NCBI RefSeq assembly: GCF_030167925.1
Contig: NZ_JASKUT010000001.1
Coordinates: forward strand, 248,001-312,000
Direction: 5' to 3'
DNA from: Paenibacillus silviterrae
GTDB lineage: Bacteria; Bacillota; Bacilli; Paenibacillales; NBRC-103111
DNA length: 64,000 bases
Part shown: positions 61,084 to 64,000 of the stretch, in pieces
How the letters are laid out: each line of letters opens with the position of its first letter
Position numbering within the stretch: the stretch's first letter is position 1
The notes under the pieces: model-generated
What the model saw: only the letters and a program-made list of their open reading frames with translations
Databases searched by the model: none
What the model was told of the DNA's origin: nothing
Made by a program: the position numbers and the translations under genes

Positions 61084-61620
61084 TTATCCCCTTGAAGGGA
61101 ACTCGCCTACCAAACAAATAATAAAGTTCATTGCAAGGAACGGCTGCATGTTATTGTGCGGCTGGCTCCCGCCGGCCACGTTCAAGGCAACCGGACTCAT
61201 GGGAGCATTTGGCGTCTGTGTTGACAATGGGTCTTGAACTCCTCCACGTCCTACAGGCGGGGATTGAGCCCAATAGTTATTTGAAGGCGATGTGTCGTTG
61301 CCCGGCGCGTTTATCGCTTGAGGCACATGATTATGCGCAGGGATTTCCGTTGTGAGCAGGGTGACCGTTGCGCTGCCAACGGATTGTCCCATGGTACGGT
61401 TCGTAAGACCAGGGCCCTGTCCTTGATTCATAGGCGCTTTGCCCATGAGATTCGGAAGAGCAAAGGTAGTTTTACCGTCACCGCCGTACTGTACGCCTAG
61501 GATAGAGAAGAGGGCGGTGTTTTGAGTAATGCTCATTAGCTGCCCATTACACAACGCCCAGCCTTTCGGCGGGAAGTTTCCTGCAAAAATACGAATCTCG
61601 CCAATATAAGCATCTGCCAT
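61084..61620 (-). CDS. Tail-collar-domain (MdpB-like) protein 3
   Basis: A 178-residue protein with the phage tail collar signature at its N-terminus (GEIRIFAGNFPPKGWALCNG, LMSITQNTALFSILG, YGGDGKTTFALPNL) and the family's C-terminal GGSQPHNNMQPFLAMNFIIC. These microcystin-dependent-like proteins occur as chromosomal sets in Bacilli outside prophages; their role is unknown, possibly in extracellular or tail-like assemblies. Third gene of a minus-strand trio. Confidence 0.9.
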   Translation of the reverse strand: MADAYIGEIRIFAGNFPPKGWALCNGQLMSITQNTALFSILGVQYGGDGKTTFALPNLMGKAPMNQGQGPGLTNRTMGQSVGSATVTLLTTEIPAHNHVPQAINAPGNDTSPSNNYWAQSPPVGRGGVQDPLSTQTPNAPMSPVALNVAGGSQPHNNMQPFLAMNFIICLVGEFPSRG

Positions 61621-61640
61621 GAGTTATAAGTCTCCTCCTT

Positions 61641-62141
61641 TTAATTCCGCGATGGGAAAATGCCTTGTACGGCGATGCAATAAGTAACAGCCAAGTATGG
61701 CTGCATATTGTTGTGCGGTTGACTTCCTCCGCTAGTAGAGACTGCACCTGCCGACATAGGCACCAGGGTAGCAGCCGGAGCATAGGAGTTAATTGCTGTG
61801 GCGGCCCAGACGTTGCCTGCAGGTGAGATCTGGTCGGCAGCGTTGCTGGAGCCGGATACCATATGGGTATGCTGAGGCATTTCATTTACCGTCAAAGTAT
61901 GGGTTGCCTCGCCTGCTTTTGTTCCATACGTAACGTTGTTTCCATTATGGATAGCCACACGTCCCCGGAGATCGGGCAATGCAAAAGTAGTTTGTCCATC
62001 GCCGCCGTAGGTAGCTCCAAGCAGCGAATATAACGCCTGATTGGTGTTGATTGAAAGGATTTGCCCTTCGCATTTCATCCAGCCTCTGGGAGCGTAGTTG
62101 TTGCCAAACAGGCGAATTTCGCCAATAAAGGGTTCTGACAT
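61641..62141 (-). CDS. Tail-collar-domain (MdpB-like) protein 2
   Basis: A 166-residue paralogue (GEIRLFGNNYAPRGWMKCEG, YGGDGQTTFALPDLRGR, then GGSQPHNNMQPYLAVTYCIA). ATG 62141 behind AAAGGAGC. Between proteins 1 and 3 in one operon. Confidence 0.9.
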   Translation of the reverse strand: MSEPFIGEIRLFGNNYAPRGWMKCEGQILSINTNQALYSLLGATYGGDGQTTFALPDLRGRVAIHNGNNVTYGTKAGEATHTLTVNEMPQHTHMVSGSSNAADQISPAGNVWAATAINSYAPAATLVPMSAGAVSTSGGSQPHNNMQPYLAVTYCIAVQGIFPSRN

Positions 62142-62192
62142 TGTAATGCTCCTTTCGTAATAGGGGGAATTGTACCAAAATAAGGTGAATGC

Positions 62193-62702
62193 TTAATCAG
62201 GTTGAGGAGGAAACACGCCGTAGAGCGAAATAATAAAAGAAATCGTAAGCGTTGGCATCATGTTATCGTGTGCTTGTCCGCCGCCAATCGATTCGATCGC
62301 TCCTGCGTTCATGGCTGCAGGGGTTTGTCCGGTACCGTTCGAATAATGGGCTTTGATCGTTGCCGCCCAAACATCATTCGTCGGCGATACATCCGTAGCC
62401 TCTGCTGTGGATGCGTTGGCAGTATGCGTATGGACAGGAAGCTGGTTGGAGAGTAACGTAACGGTCTCGGTTCCACCCTGGGAGCCTAGCGCGTAGTCAG
62501 TGCTTGGATGGATAGGCAGTCGACCTCTCAGGTCGGGCAGCGCGAAGGTGGTTTGGCCGTCGCCGCCGTAGGTTGTCCCAAGCAGGGCAAACAGCGCTTC
62601 ATTCTCCGCAATGCTCATGAGCTGGCCATTGCACAAAGCCCAGCCCTGGGGCGCAAAGTTCCCCGCAAACATGCGGATCTCGCCCAAATAAGATTCGCTC
62701 AT
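62193..62702 (-). CDS. Tail-collar-domain (MdpB-like) protein 1
   Basis: A 169-residue paralogue and first gene of the trio; ATG 62702 behind AAAGAGGTGA. Same collar motif (GEIRMFAGNFAPQGWALCNG, YGGDGQTTFALPDLRGR) and C-terminal GGGQAHDNMMPTLTISFIIS. The promoter must lie in 62703-62900. Confidence 0.9.
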   Translation of the reverse strand: MSESYLGEIRMFAGNFAPQGWALCNGQLMSIAENEALFALLGTTYGGDGQTTFALPDLRGRLPIHPSTDYALGSQGGTETVTLLSNQLPVHTHTANASTAEATDVSPTNDVWAATIKAHYSNGTGQTPAAMNAGAIESIGGGQAHDNMMPTLTISFIISLYGVFPPQPD

Positions 62703-62904
62703 TTCATGTCACCTCTTTGTCAGATTGGATACCGGAAATAACTAATAAAAACAAGATAAAATGGCATTTCATGTAAAATTATAGCATAATAAATGTGGAT
62801 ATTCAGTAAATTTATGATCAACTATCCTTAATTAGGTAGGTCTAAAGTATCGGATATACATTAACGATCAATGCGTACCGCTGAAACCACACAAGCATAA
62901 AGCG

Positions 62905-63468
62905 TTGACGACAATATCTCAGTCAGGTAATGTTGAAATATCGAATATTTGGAAAGGATTGGGGGGAGGACATCTGAATGCCGATAGAGAGGTCGTGTCT
63001 GATACCATAGCACTACAGGAAATGAAAGAAGAAACCACTCTATTCCCCAGCGTGGTATTTACCGAGCTTAAACAGGAAGAAATGGCGGGTTGGGGGTGGA
63101 CTGACGAGCAGTCGACGCCGTTCATTCGAATGCAGTGGATAGCGCGCGAGAGGCATTATTCGGACTATTACCCGCAGGCCAAGTATTACATAATACTCAT
63201 AGGCGGCGATTGGGCTGGCACTTGTCTTGTTGAGAGTTCCGACATGCATATTCGCATTGTCGACATTGCTTTGCTAGCGGCATTTCGCAATCAGGGCTGG
63301 GGGACGCTGGTGCTGCAGCATTGGTTGGATAAGGCCCGCGTGCTGGGAGTTCCTGTGCTGCTGAGCGTAAATGCCGCGAACAGGGCAATACGGCTCTATC
63401 AACGATTGGGCTTTCAAATTACGGAGACCTCAGAAACACAGATAGCTATGGAGTGGGCAGCTACTTAG
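62905..63468 (+). CDS. GNAT acetyltransferase, start uncertain
   Basis: The frame is open from TTG 62905 (187 residues), but homology-like sequence starts only near ATG 63024 (ETTLFPSVVFTELKQEEMAG), so the real protein is probably about 147 residues. The acetyl-CoA site IVDIALLAAFRNQGWGTLVL and LSVNAANRAIRLYQRLGFQI mark a GNAT fold. The upstream part may be a decayed or replaced N-terminus. Confidence 0.8.
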   Translation: MTTISQSGNVEISNIWKGLGGGHLNADREVVSDTIALQEMKEETTLFPSVVFTELKQEEMAGWGWTDEQSTPFIRMQWIARERHYSDYYPQAKYYIILIGGDWAGTCLVESSDMHIRIVDIALLAAFRNQGWGTLVLQHWLDKARVLGVPVLLSVNAANRAIRLYQRLGFQITETSETQIAMEWAAT

Positions 63469-63682
63469 AGCGAACAAGAACGAAATCGCCGCACACATGG
63501 AGCAGGAAGGGGGGAAATCATGAGGTCCCGTGCACAAAAGAGCTTATTCCTAGCCTTTCCGCACCCGGGACTTCGATTGAATGGTATCCAGGTTTGGGCT
63601 GCCCCTACCCACTGATCAGGAGGATCGGGAATGCCGATCTCGTGGACGTATCATCCCCATAAGCTGGATTGTATAACCATAA
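63469..63682. other. No supported gene
   Basis: A 31-codon frame from ATG 63521 (behind GGGGGG) ends at 63616, and a second frame overlaps it; neither resembles a known protein. Confidence 0.35.
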
Positions 63683-63710
63683 AAAATAGGCCGCTGATGA
63701 CTCAGCAGCC
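63683..63710 (-). terminator. Terminator of the right-edge minus-strand gene
   Basis: On the minus strand GGCTGCTGA-GTCA-TCAGCGGCC is followed by TATTTTTTAT. Confidence 0.75.
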
Positions 63711-63718
63711 CATCTTTA

Positions 63719-64000
63719 CTATTTGCTTGATTGATCGTGCGGTACCGACACAGCGGCGGAGGCAACAGCTTTATTTCCCGCTTTATCTGTAGCCGTATAA
63801 GTGACGGTATAGACAAGATCGGTTTTAGCTCTCGCTTTTTTCGCCAGCAACGTGAATGTCAAATCCTTGGTGCCGAACACGGCATCCCCAACCAATGATC
63901 CAGTTCCGTTATCCGGTTCACTGGAGGTAATGGAGGAGAGGACGATGGAATCGACCCCCGAGAGGCTGTCGTTGGAATACACCGCGGCCGTCACGGTAAC
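63719..64000 (-). CDS. C-terminal end of a repeat-type surface protein, cut by the window edge
   Basis: The frame is open through the right edge on the minus strand; 93 residues plus stop remain. AKTDLVYTVTYTATDKAGNK and AVASAAVSVPHDQSSK are typical of Ig-like (HYR/Big-type) repeat ends in secreted or cell-wall proteins. The GTG at 63994 is not the start. Terminator immediately behind. Confidence 0.75.
   Translation of the reverse strand, partial: VTVTAAVYSNDSLSGVDSIVLSSITSSEPDNGTGSLVGDAVFGTKDLTFTLLAKKARAKTDLVYTVTYTATDKAGNKAVASAAVSVPHDQSSK

Noticed and set aside
61084..62702. Prophage tail module
   Set aside because: Only collar-domain genes are present; no capsid, tape-measure, lysis or integrase genes, and such trios are common chromosomal genes.
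63453..63662. 69-codon frame overlapping the end of the GNAT gene
   Set aside because: No SD and no recognisable motif; overlaps the GNAT stop region in another frame.

Overview
The window looks like a chromosomal segment of a Paenibacillus-like, spore-forming Gram-positive bacterium. The evidence is a C-terminal triple SLH anchor on a giant surface protein, YesM/YesN-type and LplABC-type sugar uptake loci, several fragments of the mother-cell sporulation sigma factor SigK, strong Shine-Dalgarno sites with frequent TTG/GTG starts, and MdpB-like collar-domain proteins. No rRNA, tRNA, CRISPR array or replication origin was seen. Composition changes near 37 kb: the left part is AT-rich and rich in accessory genes, the right part is clearly more GC-rich and metabolic.

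Region 1 (1-29.2 kb) is dominated by signalling genes. It holds a multicopper oxidase cut by the window edge, an OmpR-type two-component pair, two paralogous membrane proteins with tandem DJ-1/PfpI-like domains, a soluble multi-PAS kinase of ComP/DesK type, a PAS-GGDEF-EAL protein, a CsoR-like repressor, a ComA-like response regulator, a chemoreceptor, a GGDEF protein, a TetR regulator with a divergent methyltransferase and a downstream MFS pump, acetyltransferases, a frameshifted oxidoreductase, a small membrane protein with an SDR, and an intact IS256-type insertion sequence. The main discovery is a promoter architecture found six times here: three TTGCG-like half-sites exactly 21 bp apart, followed by a -10 hexamer at a fixed distance. 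TTGCGG is the half-site of the ComA box, and a ComA-like regulator lies in the operon behind one of these promoters. I infer a c-di-GMP/chemotaxis regulon run by the PAS kinase and the ComA-like regulator, with positive feedback.

Region 2 (30.2-37.3 kb) is an array of five same-orientation, 5'-truncated sigK copies that share the same left junction. The intervals hold a HEPN-STAND NTPase, a RelE/ParE-type toxin-antitoxin pair, and a holin-like type I toxin with a convergent antisense RNA candidate and a self-sequestered ribosome binding site. It looks like a defence/addiction cargo hotspot built on sigK 3' ends; no recombinase is in the window.

Region 3 (37.3-40.8 kb) is a compact operon: ABC exporter with a C-terminal cyclic-nucleotide-binding-like domain, GNAT-like protein, a 42-residue Pro/Gln-tailed peptide, and a second GNAT-like protein translationally coupled to the peptide. 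It may be an uncharacterised modified-peptide locus.

Region 4 (40.8-54.4 kb) holds two carbohydrate uptake systems: YesMN-type regulators next to a substrate-binding protein, two permeases and a Cys-type sulfatase (sulfated glycan use), and a membrane AraC regulator next to an LplBC-like permease pair and a binding lipoprotein.

Region 5 (54.7-64 kb) holds a 2069-residue SLH surface protein with five long repeats and FN3 domains, three tandem collar-domain paralogues, a GNAT acetyltransferase, and the C-terminal end of another repeat protein leaving the right edge.
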